A DNA stretch of 64,000 nucleotides from SZUA-444 sp965226565 (GCA_965226565.1 CBDDDI010000001.1:1-64000), one strand, 5' to 3'. Positions 26,517-36,563 are shown, counted from the first letter of the stretch. The notes: generated from the letters alone by a model not told the origin. Made by a program: numbers and translations.

Positions 26517-28013
26517 TTATTTTTTTATTTTATCATATTCATCAAGATATTTTTTTGCATATTCAATATCAGAAAGATAAGGATCTAATTTTCCAAAACA
26601 TTTTTGATGTTTTTCGCTTCCTTTGCCAAGAAGTAGTATAACGGAATTTTCTTTAGCATTTAAAATTGCTTTTTTAATTGCATCTCCACGATCATTAATT
26701 TTCACGCATTTACAATCAAATCCATGTGTATGTGATAAAATTTCATTGTTTATATCTTCAATATTTTCATATCCTGAATCATCCTGAGTTAAATAAATAT
26801 CATCTGAATATTTAGCAGCTATTTCACCTAATTCTTTTCGTCTGTTTTTTGCCTTATTTCCTGGGCAACCAAATAAAGATACTATTTTGCTATCTTTATA
26901 TTCTTGTTTCACAGATGAAAATAATTTTTCAAAACTAAGTTTGTTGTGAGCATAATCAACAATAACAGTTATTGTTTTGTTTTTATCAGTATAAACTTCC
27001 ATTCTTCCAGCTGAACGTGCTTTTTTTAATCCATTATAAATATATTTATAATCAATACCGTAATTATAACAAATAGCAATAGCGCATAAAGCGTTTTCTA
27101 CATTAAATAATCCAGCCATAGTCAAAACGAAAGGTTTATCATATGTTTTTGTTTTAACGTTAAAATGTATTTCATTATCTATTTTTTGAACATTATATCC
27201 AAATATATCAGCAGCAGATTTTTGAGAAAATGTAATTATATTTTTACAAACACTTGCAGATGTTAAAATTCTTTCTGAATAATCACTATCAAGATTAACA
27301 CATGCAGTTTTTGATTGTGAAAAAAGCTTAAGTTTTGAGCTAAAATAATCTTCAAAATCTTTATGTTCATTTTCACTTATATGGTCAACAGATATGTTTA
27401 AAAATGCACAAGTATCAAATTTAACTCCTAAAACTCTATCATATTTTAAAGCTTGGCTGGAAACTTCCATTTCTAAAAATTTAAGTTTACTAGTAGCAGC
27501 ATTATAAAAATGTTTGTGTAAAGGCAGTGCTTCTGGAGTTGTTAATTCAGCTTTTTGTGTCAAAACTCCATCAAAAACATCATTTGTGGACAAAATACCA
27601 CAACTAGACATATTATTATCAGACAAATATTCATCTAAAATATATTTTAAATAATATGAAGTAGTAGATTTTCCTTTTGTGCCAGTAATACCAATCAAAT
27701 TAAATTTCTCATAAGCATTATTATAAATTGTTTTTGCTAAATAAGCCATTGATTTTCTAACATCTTTGACTAATATATATGGTATATCGCAGTTGTATTT
27801 TTTCTCACTTACATAACAAATAGCGCCATTTTTTATTGCATCATGTAAATAATCTTCTTTAAAAGCTAAACCTTTGCATACAAACATAGTGTTTCTAGTT
27901 ACATCTTTAGAATTATAAGTTATATGGTCAATAGGTAAGTCTGTTATAAGATTTTGAGAACATTCTATTATTAAATTATTGTGTTTTAATATATCTAAAT
28001 ATTTTTGAATCAA
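26517..28013 (-). CDS. murE: MurE-like Mur ligase with an atypical amino-acid recognition motif
   Basis: The order of domains is that of MurE: the uridine-binding N-terminal domain (HITYNSKDVTRNTMFVCKG), the ATP-binding GITGTKGKSTT, the ELTTPEALPLH and MEVSSQALKYDRV segments, ISVDHISENEH, and a C-terminal Rossmann-like domain. MurE adds the third residue to the peptidoglycan stem peptide. Where diaminopimelate-type MurE has DNPR, this protein reads TQDDSGYEN, so a different acceptor amino acid or substrate is possible. The best start is TTG at 28013, 6 bp after GAGGTG; an upstream GTG is part of that site. It is a single gene with no cell-wall neighbours. Confidence 0.82.
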   Translation of the reverse strand: MIQKYLDILKHNNLIIECSQNLITDLPIDHITYNSKDVTRNTMFVCKGLAFKEDYLHDAIKNGAICYVSEKKYNCDIPYILVKDVRKSMAYLAKTIYNNAYEKFNLIGITGTKGKSTTSYYLKYILDEYLSDNNMSSCGILSTNDVFDGVLTQKAELTTPEALPLHKHFYNAATSKLKFLEMEVSSQALKYDRVLGVKFDTCAFLNISVDHISENEHKDFEDYFSSKLKLFSQSKTACVNLDSDYSERILTSASVCKNIITFSQKSAADIFGYNVQKIDNEIHFNVKTKTYDKPFVLTMAGLFNVENALCAIAICYNYGIDYKYIYNGLKKARSAGRMEVYTDKNKTITVIVDYAHNKLSFEKLFSSVKQEYKDSKIVSLFGCPGNKAKNRRKELGEIAAKYSDDIYLTQDDSGYENIEDINNEILSHTHGFDCKCVKINDRGDAIKKAILNAKENSVILLLGKGSEKHQKCFGKLDPYLSDIEYAKKYLDEYDKIKK

Positions 28014-28110
28014 AAAATTCACCTCATATATAAATTTTCATATAGTTATTAATATAATTGTATCACAAAATTTGACAGTGTGTCAATTTTAAAAAATAAT
28101 ATTTATAGCA

Positions 28111-28144
28111 TAAAAAACCTACTAACATATTAAATGCTAGTAGG
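28111..28144 (-). terminator. Terminator of the oligosaccharide ABC/GH3 operon
   Basis: On the minus strand CCTACTAGCAT pairs with ATGTTAGTAGG (one mismatched pair) and runs into six Ts, just after the GH3 stop codon. Confidence 0.82.
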
Positions 28145-28151
28145 AATTTTT

Positions 28152-30848
28152 TTAATCAAAATCTTTAATTTTCTTTATATATATGCTGTTAACAACCATT
28201 CCACTTTCACTAAAATACAAATCAATATAAGTATTTATATTAGTAAACACAGCAAATTCTACTTTAGAAATTTGTTTTGTGTTGCCTTTTAAAGTAATTG
28301 TTTGAGCATGAATTCCATTAGCAATAACACTCATTGATACCTGAGCAAGATCACTAGCATTGCATTCAAGATCAAATTCTAAATTATAAATACCTTTATC
28401 ATCAATTTTAGCTATAAATTTATTAAGAGTTTTCTTTGTTGTATCTAAATCAAGATTAAGCTTTGTATTTCCTATAATTTCAGTTGTTCCAAGCTGATTA
28501 ATTGTTTTAGAAGAATCTTTAGGTTTATTTAAAACAGTAACAGGTTTTAAATTGTCTTTTGAACAATTCATTTGTAGTATAGCATTAAGAATACCTTTAG
28601 CGTTTCTTAAAAGCTCATAACGTTTTAATTCTCCTGATTTAAGCTTTGTTTCGCTATCATCTTTGTTGCTATTTTCTTTAGCATTTGAATTAACCATATA
28701 AACTTGATTTCCTGCACTAATCATTGCTGCTGTTTGGAATGTGCTAGGTTTTTCTTTGCCTTCAACATTCATTTTAGCCCACCAGTCTGTCATAATAAGT
28801 CCATCATAGCTCCATTCGTTTTTAAGAATCTGAGTATTAAGATCAAAATTACTAGCAGATTGGATTCCGTTTATAGGATTATAAGCAGTCATAATGCTGT
28901 GTGCATTACCTTCTTTAACAGCCATTTCAAAAGCTTTTAAATAAATCTCTCTTAATGCACGTTCGCTAACAATAGAATTTACATTATTTCTGTTGTTTTC
29001 TTGATTGTTTACAGCAAAATGTTTTATTGTGCCAGTAACACCACTTTTGTGCATTCCATCTAATTGAGCAACAGCCATTTTACCTGTTAAAAACGGATCT
29101 TCTGAGAAATATTCGAAATTTCGTCCACAAAGAGGACTTCTGTGAATATTAATACCAGGACCTAATAAAGTATCAATTTTATGTGATCTTAGTTCTAGTC
29201 CTATAAATTCAAAAACTTTTGTAACAAGTTTAGTGTCAAAAGTAGAAGCAAACGCAGTTCCATTTGGAACACTAAAAGCCATAGTGCCTGAATCCATTCT
29301 AATTCCACAAGGACCATCGCTGCAACATGCAATAGGAATTCCTTTGTCTACAAGTTCTTGTGTAACACCACCAAAGCATCCAGCTGTACCAGATGTTACT
29401 TTTGGAGAACACATTCCTTCGCCTCTAGAAAGATGAATTAATTCAAGATCAGAAAGTTCCTGCACAAATTCATCAAGTGTAATTTTACCTTTTTTAACAT
29501 CAGTAAAATTATAACCAAAGTCTGTTTTTTGTAGCAAAAGTTTTTTCTCAGTCGCAATTCTTTGATTTATATCATAAAGTCTTTTAGGAACATTTTCATA
29601 AGTGATCTTATCATTAACTTCATGTATTCTTTCGAAATCTTCAACAGGAGCCAAACTTTGAGTGCATTTGAGTATAATTTGATTATTTTCATAATTATAT
29701 TCAAAAATATTTTCTGCACGTCTTACATCAAATCCTGCGTAAAATTCATATTTTCCTTTTTCTAATATAAACTGAGAATTTTTCTCATCATAAGAAGAAA
29801 AATCATATTCATTTATATCAATTTCTAATGTACAAATTTCATTTTCAGAAAGTTCTTTGGTTTTTGCAAATCCAACTAAAACTCTGGATGCTTTTCCTAA
29901 TTTTCCTGAAGGAGCCTTTGCATAAACTTGAACAGATTTTTTACCTTTAACACTACCAATGTTTTTCACATCAATTTTAAAATTAAAACCATTTTCAGTT
30001 TTAGAACCAGAAGTGTTTGTTATTTCAAAATTGGTGTAAGAAAGTCCATAACCAAAAGGATAAAGGACTTTATCTTTTGCAAAAGTTTCAAAATATCTGT
30101 ATCCAACAAAAATATCTTCTTTATAATAATTTTGATTTAAATCTCCAAAATTTTCTGTTGTAATATTGTCATCTAAATCAAATGAAGCAGTGTCTGGTAA
30201 TCCACCAGATGGATTCACATCTCCACATAACACATCTGCATAGCCATTTCCACTTTCAACACCACCATGCCAAGTATATAAAATAGCAGAAGGTTTTTGA
30301 TAAAACGACATATCAATTATATTGCCTACATTTAATAATACAACAACTTTTTCAAAATAAGTGCATATTAAATCCATGTTTTTGTTTTCAATTTCACTTA
30401 AATAGTAACTTCCTTCAACAGCACCAGTGTCTTTATCTTCACCAGCAGATCTTCCTATAACCATAATAGCTATATCAGATTTTTCAGCTGCATCTTTTAC
30501 AATATCATTTGTAAGTTCAAGTTCAACTTGGCTCCAAGGTTCTTGAGCCCAACCTTGACCTTTGTCAAAAGGATTTTTTTCTATAAAATTTTCATATATA
30601 GAAACAAGATTCTCGTTAATTTTTCTTTTAGCACGAAGTCCTTCAAGAATATTTATTTTGTATGGCACATTAACCATACCTCCTGAACCTGTTCCAGATA
30701 TATAAGTATCAATTTGTGTGCGTCCAAAAATTGAGATTGTCTGATCATCTTTAATAGGTAATACATTGTTGTTTTTGACTAAAACACATGAGTCAGCACA
30801 TGCATTTCTAGAAATTTCAATATATTTTTTGAAATCTAAAGTATACAT
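28152..30848 (-). CDS. Glycoside hydrolase family 3, permuted domain order (beta-glucosidase-like)
   Basis: An 899-residue cytoplasmic GH3 enzyme with its domains in reverse order. The family's C-terminal alpha/beta domain comes first (SIFGRTQIDTYISGTGSGG to about 260), then a fibronectin-III-like domain (about 290-380). The catalytic (beta/alpha)8 domain lies last (about 470-720), with GTIKHFAVNN, RNFEYFSEDP and MTDWWA, whose Asp688 matches the nucleophile. A small beta domain ends it. This permutation is known from beta-glucosidases of rumen and gut Clostridia. It closes an ABC transporter operon 10 bp after the second ATPase gene, so it likely hydrolyses the imported oligosaccharide. The start at 30848 follows AGGAGG by 6 bp. 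Exact linkage specificity is unknown. Confidence 0.92.
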   Translation of the reverse strand: MYTLDFKKYIEISRNACADSCVLVKNNNVLPIKDDQTISIFGRTQIDTYISGTGSGGMVNVPYKINILEGLRAKRKINENLVSIYENFIEKNPFDKGQGWAQEPWSQVELELTNDIVKDAAEKSDIAIMVIGRSAGEDKDTGAVEGSYYLSEIENKNMDLICTYFEKVVVLLNVGNIIDMSFYQKPSAILYTWHGGVESGNGYADVLCGDVNPSGGLPDTASFDLDDNITTENFGDLNQNYYKEDIFVGYRYFETFAKDKVLYPFGYGLSYTNFEITNTSGSKTENGFNFKIDVKNIGSVKGKKSVQVYAKAPSGKLGKASRVLVGFAKTKELSENEICTLEIDINEYDFSSYDEKNSQFILEKGKYEFYAGFDVRRAENIFEYNYENNQIILKCTQSLAPVEDFERIHEVNDKITYENVPKRLYDINQRIATEKKLLLQKTDFGYNFTDVKKGKITLDEFVQELSDLELIHLSRGEGMCSPKVTSGTAGCFGGVTQELVDKGIPIACCSDGPCGIRMDSGTMAFSVPNGTAFASTFDTKLVTKVFEFIGLELRSHKIDTLLGPGINIHRSPLCGRNFEYFSEDPFLTGKMAVAQLDGMHKSGVTGTIKHFAVNNQENNRNNVNSIVSERALREIYLKAFEMAVKEGNAHSIMTAYNPINGIQSASNFDLNTQILKNEWSYDGLIMTDWWAKMNVEGKEKPSTFQTAAMISAGNQVYMVNSNAKENSNKDDSETKLKSGELKRYELLRNAKGILNAILQMNCSKDNLKPVTVLNKPKDSSKTINQLGTTEIIGNTKLNLDLDTTKKTLNKFIAKIDDKGIYNLEFDLECNASDLAQVSMSVIANGIHAQTITLKGNTKQISKVEFAVFTNINTYIDLYFSESGMVVNSIYIKKIKDFD

Positions 30849-30858
30849 TCTATTCCTC

Positions 30859-31851
30859 CTAGTCATTATATAAATGACATTTTACAAATTGATTTTCTTC
30901 TATTTCTTTTTCCTTTGGCATTTCCTTAAAACAAATATCTTTTGCATGTATACATCTGTTTTGGAAAGGACATCCTACACTGTCTGGTGTCCACATTTTT
31001 ATTTCTGATTCATCAGTTGATTTAACAGGTAATTCAACTTTTCCTTTTTTTTCTGGATCCGGAGCAGCAGCTACTAATAATTTTGTATAAGGATGTTTAG
31101 GATTTAAAATAACTTTGTTTACATCTCCCATTTCAACAATATGTCCTGCATATAAAACAATAATTCTGTCTGCAAAATATCTAGCTGTTGCAATGTCGTG
31201 TGTTATATAAACAAAAGATTTATTAAGATTTCTTTTTAAATCATTCATTAAATTTAAAACACCAAGTCTTATTGAAACATCAAGCATAGAAGTAGGTTCA
31301 TCAGCAAATATAACTTCAGCACCAGCAGCTAAAACTCTCGCTATATATGCTCTTTGTCTTTGACCTCCTGAAAGTTGATGAGGAAATTTCTTTCCTTGTT
31401 GTTCTGGAGGTGTAAGACCAACCATTGTTAAATATTCATTAGCTTTTTCTCTAATTTTTTTAGAATTATCTTTATGATAAATTTTAAGTGGTCTTTCAAT
31501 ATGGTAGTATATGCTGTGTAATGGGTTTAATGCAGAAAATGGATCTTGAAATATCATTTGAGCTTTTTCTCGATAATTTTTTAGTTTAGCACCTTTTAAT
31601 TTGTTGATATCTTTACCTTTAAAATACATTTTACCTTTAGAAGGTTTATAGAATTTCATTGCAATTTTACATATAGTTGATTTACCACAACCAGATTCAC
31701 CAACAACAGCAAGAGATTCACCTTCATATAAACTAAAAGAAACATCACTTAAAGCTCTAAGTGTTTTTGATTTTGAAAAAATTTTATTACCACTTACTTT
31801 AAAATCCATCGTAAGATTTTCTACTTTGAAAATTTCGTTTTTATTTTCCAT
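30859..31851 (-). CDS. ABC transporter ATP-binding protein, OppF/DppF type
   Basis: The protein has Walker A GESGCGKST, signature LSGGQRQR and Walker B EVIFADEPTSML, plus the OppD/F-family C-terminal extension with four cysteines (CPFQNRC...CFKEM...C) that may hold an Fe-S cluster. It is one of two ATPases powering the oligosaccharide or peptide importer of this operon at the inner face of the membrane. The start at 31851 has GGAGG at 6 bp; it overlaps the end of the preceding ATPase gene by 11 bp, indicating translational coupling. Confidence 0.93.
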   Translation of the reverse strand: MENKNEIFKVENLTMDFKVSGNKIFSKSKTLRALSDVSFSLYEGESLAVVGESGCGKSTICKIAMKFYKPSKGKMYFKGKDINKLKGAKLKNYREKAQMIFQDPFSALNPLHSIYYHIERPLKIYHKDNSKKIREKANEYLTMVGLTPPEQQGKKFPHQLSGGQRQRAYIARVLAAGAEVIFADEPTSMLDVSIRLGVLNLMNDLKRNLNKSFVYITHDIATARYFADRIIVLYAGHIVEMGDVNKVILNPKHPYTKLLVAAAPDPEKKGKVELPVKSTDESEIKMWTPDSVGCPFQNRCIHAKDICFKEMPKEKEIEENQFVKCHLYND

Positions 31852-32830
31852 CTGAAACCTCCGAATCATTTAGTGGATTATGGCAATAGTAAAATTCGCC
31901 ATCAATTTCTGTTTTAGTAGGTTCAACTTCCTTGCATTTATCACATCTTCTAAAACATCTTTCTTCAAATCTACATCCTTTTGGAATATGTTTTAAATCA
32001 AGAGGAGTACCTTTAATTCCTTCCATATATTCAACAGGACCAGTAAGAGATGGAAACGAATTTTTAAGACCAAATGTATAAGGATGATTGGGATTTGTTA
32101 AAATCTTTTCAGAACTAGCTTTTTCAACAATTTTACCAGCATACATAATAGCAACAGTATCACAAAATTCCATCATCAAACTAATGTCATGAGTAATAAA
32201 TAAAATAGAGAATCCAAATTTATCTTTAAGATCATAAATTCTTCTTAGAATATCACGTTGAACAACAGTATCAAGTGCAGTTGTTGGTTCATCAAGTATA
32301 ATAAGTTTTGGATTTAAAGCAAGTGCCATTGCTATTACAGCACGTTGACGCATACCACCAGAAAATTGATGAGGATAATCTTTAAGACGTTCTTTAGGAA
32401 TTCCTACAATTTCTAATAATTTTTGAGCTTTTTCTCTAGAAACCTTTTTGCTAGTAGTAATATTATGATATTTGTATATTTCATAAAACTGCTTTTCTAA
32501 TGTGGCAACAGGATTTAAACAGTTCATTGCAGATTGAAAAACCATACTAGTATCTTTCCAACGAAAATCCATAAGTCTTTTGTTATCATATTCAAGAATA
32601 TTTTCACCGTTAAAAAGAATTTCTCCGCCTGAAATTATAGCAGGTGGTTTATGTAGTCTCATAAGAGAATAGGCGATAGTGGATTTACCACAACCAGATT
32701 CACCAGCTAAACCTAAGCTTTGTCCTTGACCTATAGAAAAACTTACATTATCAACAGCTCTAACATAAGAGCTATCTCCAGTGATATAATCAACACATAA
32801 GTTTTTAACTTCAAAAACCTTTTTATCCAT
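31841..32830 (-). CDS. ABC transporter ATP-binding protein, OppD/DppD type
   Basis: Walker A GESGCGKST, signature FSGGMRQR, Walker B KLIILDEPTTALD and the C-terminal cysteine-rich GCRFEERCFRRCDKC define an OppD-type ATPase of about 329 residues. It pairs with the OppF-type protein encoded just downstream. The start is taken as ATG at 32830, 6 bp after AGGTG; a GTG three codons earlier overlaps that site. The gene overlaps the permease gene upstream by 8 bp, so the operon is tightly packed. Confidence 0.93.
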   Translation of the reverse strand: MDKKVFEVKNLCVDYITGDSSYVRAVDNVSFSIGQGQSLGLAGESGCGKSTIAYSLMRLHKPPAIISGGEILFNGENILEYDNKRLMDFRWKDTSMVFQSAMNCLNPVATLEKQFYEIYKYHNITTSKKVSREKAQKLLEIVGIPKERLKDYPHQFSGGMRQRAVIAMALALNPKLIILDEPTTALDTVVQRDILRRIYDLKDKFGFSILFITHDISLMMEFCDTVAIMYAGKIVEKASSEKILTNPNHPYTFGLKNSFPSLTGPVEYMEGIKGTPLDLKHIPKGCRFEERCFRRCDKCKEVEPTKTEIDGEFYYCHNPLNDSEVSDGK

Positions 32831-33737
32831 TATTAACACCTACTTTTTTTGCTCTTTTTTGAGCTTTATAATAGTTTTTCATTATTTTTTGAGCTTTAAG
32901 TTTTGGATTTGAAATTTCATCAATAACAAAGTTTACAAGTGTAAGTCCCATTCCAATTAAAACGAGTCCAGCAATAGCTCCAGATACTTCCCAGAAGTTT
33001 CCGGCTTTAAAAGCACCTGAGTTTCTTGCGTTAAATAACATTGTTCCCCAAGTAACAGAAAGTGGATCACCAAATCCTATAAATTCTAAAGTTGCTTGTG
33101 CCATAATTGCATAAATTAATGTTCCTACAAAAGCAGAAGAGATAATAGAAAGCATATTAGGCATTATTTCAACAAATAAAATTCTAAGTTTATTTTCTCC
33201 TAAAGTTTCTGCTGATCTTACAAAATCACGATTTCGTATACTCATTGTTTGAGCTCTTAAAACTCTTGCGTTCCATGGCCAAGATGTAAATCCAATAATT
33301 AAACAAATTACAGCAGGTGTAATACCATCCATCATAGATGCTATAACTAAAAGTAAAACGATTGTTGGAATTACCATTAAAACATTTGTAAATAAGCTTA
33401 CAATGCTGTCATAAACACCACCAAGATATCCTGCGCTTATTCCAATTAACATACTTAAGCTAGTTGCAATTGTAGCAGCAGCAAGCCCAACAAGAATTGA
33501 TTTTTGGCCACCATAAAGTGTTTGAGCTAACGCATCACGTCCAAGGCTTGTTGTGCCTAAAGGATGTTTAAGTGAAGGAGCAGCATGATAAAGTCCTTCA
33601 AAACGATGCATAGGATCATAAGGAGTGATAAGTCCTGCACATAATGTTGATAATATTACTATAAGCAGTAGTATAATTCCAAATGTGAATCTAGGGTTCT
33701 CTTGAAAGAACTTTTTAATAGATTTAAGTTTTTCCAT
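32823..33737 (-). CDS. ABC transporter permease, OppC/DppC type
   Basis: A 304-residue permease with an N-terminal helix, the OppC N-terminal domain (FEGLYHAAPSLKHPLGTTSLGRD), about six transmembrane helices and the ATPase-contacting EAA-type loop (RSAETLGENKLRILFVEIMPN). It forms half of the transmembrane channel with the OppB-type protein. It lies 21 bp downstream of oppB and overlaps oppD. Confidence 0.92.
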   Translation of the reverse strand: MEKLKSIKKFFQENPRFTFGIILLLIVILSTLCAGLITPYDPMHRFEGLYHAAPSLKHPLGTTSLGRDALAQTLYGGQKSILVGLAAATIATSLSMLIGISAGYLGGVYDSIVSLFTNVLMVIPTIVLLLVIASMMDGITPAVICLIIGFTSWPWNARVLRAQTMSIRNRDFVRSAETLGENKLRILFVEIMPNMLSIISSAFVGTLIYAIMAQATLEFIGFGDPLSVTWGTMLFNARNSGAFKAGNFWEVSGAIAGLVLIGMGLTLVNFVIDEISNPKLKAQKIMKNYYKAQKRAKKVGVNNG

Positions 33738-33758
33738 ATTATAAACTTTTCCTTTCTA

Positions 33759-34742
33759 TTAGCTTTGTCTTGTTCTAGGATCAAAGTATAAAATTGCAAT
33801 GTCTGCTATAATGTTAGCACTAAGCATAAGAATTGTTGTCATAAGCAAAATTCCTTGCATTAATGGATAGTCTCTGTTGTTTATTGCAGTTACCATTACT
33901 GTTCCTAGTCCAGGATAGTTAAAAATTTGTTCTATAATAAGTGAACCACCAAGTAAGAATCCAATTTGCATTGCTAAAGATGTTATTACAGGTAAAAGCG
34001 AGTTTCTTGCTGCATATGAGAACATTATTTTTCTATTAGGTAATCCTTTTGCTGTACCCATAGTAATATAATCGTCTCCAAGTTGGTTTATCATATTTGC
34101 ACGCATTCCCATAATTCCACCAAGCCCTGTAATTACAACTGCTGTAACAGGAACAAATGCATGGTATAATACATCTAAGGCATATTCAAAAAAGTTGTTT
34201 GGCTCGAAAAGAGGAGTAACAGCATAGCTTAATGGAAAAATTCCTGTGTAAGTAAGTGCGAAACTTAAAAGGATAGCAGTTACTACTGATGGAATATTAG
34301 CTAAGAATTGACCACCAACTGTAAAGAAGGTATCAGTTTTTGAACCTCTTTTCCAGGCAACAAATATACCTAGTAAATTATTTATTACAAATCCTATTAT
34401 TAATGCAAGACCCATCAAAAATACAGTCCAACCAAGTGCACGTTGAACAGAATCTGTTACAGACATTGGATAGTAGTAAAATGATGTACCCCAATCTCCT
34501 TGAAGTATGTTTCCTATGTATTTAAAATATGAAACTATTAGTGGATCACCAGTATTATATCCAAACATTTCTTGAATTGATTTAATAACACTTGGATCAA
34601 TTTTAGAACCACCTAAAGCTAATTTTGATAAATACATTTGTACAGGATCACCAGGCATTAAACGTGGTAAGAAAAAATTTAAAGTTATTGCAAAATATAA
34701 GGCAAGTAAATAAAAGCCCAATCGTTTTAAAATATATCTCAT
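33759..34742 (-). CDS. ABC transporter permease, OppB/DppB type
   Basis: A 327-residue permease. It starts with a membrane helix followed by the family segment FFLPRLMPGDPVQMYL, then a periplasm-facing loop, about five more helices and the EAA-type loop (GTAKGLPNRKIMFSYAARN). It partners the OppC-type permease. AAAGGA precedes ATG at 5 bp. A perfect 17-bp hairpin separates it from the binding-protein gene upstream, which probably lets the binding protein be made in excess. Confidence 0.92.
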   Translation of the reverse strand: MRYILKRLGFYLLALYFAITLNFFLPRLMPGDPVQMYLSKLALGGSKIDPSVIKSIQEMFGYNTGDPLIVSYFKYIGNILQGDWGTSFYYYPMSVTDSVQRALGWTVFLMGLALIIGFVINNLLGIFVAWKRGSKTDTFFTVGGQFLANIPSVVTAILLSFALTYTGIFPLSYAVTPLFEPNNFFEYALDVLYHAFVPVTAVVITGLGGIMGMRANMINQLGDDYITMGTAKGLPNRKIMFSYAARNSLLPVITSLAMQIGFLLGGSLIIEQIFNYPGLGTVMVTAINNRDYPLMQGILLMTTILMLSANIIADIAILYFDPRTRQS

Positions 34743-34761
34743 AACTTTCCTTTCATATCAA

Positions 34762-34801
34762 AACAGGATATATCTATTGTGAGAAATAGATATATCCTGT
34801 T
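34762..34801 (-). terminator. Intercistronic hairpin between binding-protein and permease genes
   Basis: A perfect 17-bp stem (ACAGGATATATCTATT and its complement, plus one pair) with a 6-base loop is followed on the minus strand by only four Ts. It is most likely a leaky terminator or mRNA-stabilising hairpin, as common after binding-protein genes. Confidence 0.8.
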
Positions 34802-34826
34802 GATAATGTGTAAATATTATTTTACT

Positions 34827-36563
34827 TTACTTTACAGCTTTTAGTCTTAGTAGTTGTAGTATTTTTGAATCTTGGAAGCAGATTGCTGGTTGACCATCAC
34901 TTTCAGTTTTTGACCAACCTGTAAATCTTGAATCATTATACACAAACCAGTTGCCGTTGTATAGTATAGGAATATTTATCATATTTTCAGCAAAGAATAT
35001 TTCAATTTCATCTGTTATTTTCTTAACGTCAGCATCTGTTTTTGCAGTAGGTAATTCAGAAATTAATTTTGACATTTTTTCATTTACGTAGTTTGTTTGA
35101 CAAACAGACCACCATGTATCAGTTTTAGCTCTTGAAGTATCTCCAATTGTGTCAAAATAGAATTTGTAAATATCTGATGAGTTACCGTATGCTGTGTATT
35201 GCATATCCCAATCACCTTTTTGCCAGTGTTGGATAACGATAGATTGCTCTTTTGGTTTTGATGATGCTTCAATACCAATAGCTCTTAAGCCTTCAGCAGC
35301 AATTGCAGCACCGTCATTCCAATCTGTCCAACCTTGTACAGATATAATATCAAATTTGATTTTCTTTCCTGTAGGAGTTTCTACATATCCATCTCCATTA
35401 ATATCTTTAAATCCTGCATCTGCTAAAAGTTTCTTTGCAGCTTCGATATCATATTTTGTGTATTTTGCCATTTCTTTTTGTGCTTTTTCAGATTGATAAC
35501 CTTTTAGTGCAGGTGGCAAACCTGTATTAGAAGGAACTTCTTGTGATAAATAACCATAAACAGCAGAGTCTATAATACCTTTTCTATCAACAGCTAATGA
35601 CATAGCCTTTTTAAAATCAGCATTATTAAATGCTTCTGCATTACCTTTATTAGGTGTCATATAGTTCATAGAAAGTCTTACACAATCGTTTGTACCATAC
35701 CAATATGTTTTATGTTTATCACCTTTAATGTAAGTTTTATCAATATTTGGAATGAAAATATGTGCCCAATCAACAGAACCTGTTTGGAGTAATGTTAAAG
35801 CAGCATCATTTGAATTAAATTGAGGAACCTTTAACTCATCAACTTGTAATTCATCAGCTTTCCAATAGTTTTCATTTTTTGACATAACCACCATTTCAGG
35901 TGAGAATGATTTTACTTTTGTGAATGCACCTGTACCAACAGGTTCATCTGTTTTGTATATGTAATTTGCTGGATCATCAATTTCTTTCCAAATATGTTCT
36001 GGAACTATCCATCTGTTTACGAAAATAGTATTTCTGTGGAATCTGTTTTCTTGATTCATTACTAATTTAACAGTGTGGTCATCTACTTTAGTAATAGAAT
36101 TAATTTTTCCTTTGGTTATTTTACCATCTTCATCTTTTCTGTCCCAATCACCATTTTTGTCAATTTCAGGTTTGTCTTTAGTGTATTCATAAGTAAATAC
36201 AACATCATCAGCAGTAAAATCTTCACCATCACTCCACTTAATATCTTTTCTTAATTTAATAGTTAAAGTTTTGTTATCAGGTTCTGAAATAACGTCTTCA
36301 GCAAGCCACATTGTTTCTTCATTGTTTTTGTAAGTGTCTAAGATAACTAGTGGTTCAAATAAAAAACCTTGAACAAATCCATATACGCCTTGAGTAAATG
36401 GACTGAAGTTTTTAATCCAACCGTCATTTTGATCCATAAGTACGGTCAGAACTTTTGCATCTCCACTACCAACGTTCTTACCTGGCACACATCCAGTACA
36501 TAATCCTGCCAAAAGAGTTGTGGATAGTGTTAAAGCTATCAGTTTCTTTTTTAGTTTTGTCAT
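34827..36563 (-). CDS. ABC transporter substrate-binding lipoprotein (family 5)
   Basis: A 578-residue lipoprotein: a signal sequence ending in lipobox LCTGC (Cys near 25), then a family 5 solute-binding domain with FEPLVILDTY, IKLRKDIKWSDGEDFTADDVVFTYEY and DRKGIIDSAVYGYL. Family 5 proteins bind peptides or oligosaccharides and hand them to Opp/Dpp permeases. Because the operon ends in a beta-glucosidase-like GH3 enzyme and lacks peptidases, a cello- or beta-gluco-oligosaccharide is the more likely ligand. This is inference. AGGAGG precedes ATG at 10 bp, and the gene is first in the operon. Confidence 0.93.
   Translation of the reverse strand: MTKLKKKLIALTLSTTLLAGLCTGCVPGKNVGSGDAKVLTVLMDQNDGWIKNFSPFTQGVYGFVQGFLFEPLVILDTYKNNEETMWLAEDVISEPDNKTLTIKLRKDIKWSDGEDFTADDVVFTYEYTKDKPEIDKNGDWDRKDEDGKITKGKINSITKVDDHTVKLVMNQENRFHRNTIFVNRWIVPEHIWKEIDDPANYIYKTDEPVGTGAFTKVKSFSPEMVVMSKNENYWKADELQVDELKVPQFNSNDAALTLLQTGSVDWAHIFIPNIDKTYIKGDKHKTYWYGTNDCVRLSMNYMTPNKGNAEAFNNADFKKAMSLAVDRKGIIDSAVYGYLSQEVPSNTGLPPALKGYQSEKAQKEMAKYTKYDIEAAKKLLADAGFKDINGDGYVETPTGKKIKFDIISVQGWTDWNDGAAIAAEGLRAIGIEASSKPKEQSIVIQHWQKGDWDMQYTAYGNSSDIYKFYFDTIGDTSRAKTDTWWSVCQTNYVNEKMSKLISELPTAKTDADVKKITDEIEIFFAENMINIPILYNGNWFVYNDSRFTGWSKTESDGQPAICFQDSKILQLLRLKAVK

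Noticed and set aside
30859..36563. Dipeptide/oligopeptide transporter as the firm call for the ABC operon
   Set aside because: The subunits are of Opp/Dpp type, but the co-transcribed GH3 enzyme and lack of peptidases make an oligosaccharide more likely, so no opp/dpp symbols were assigned.
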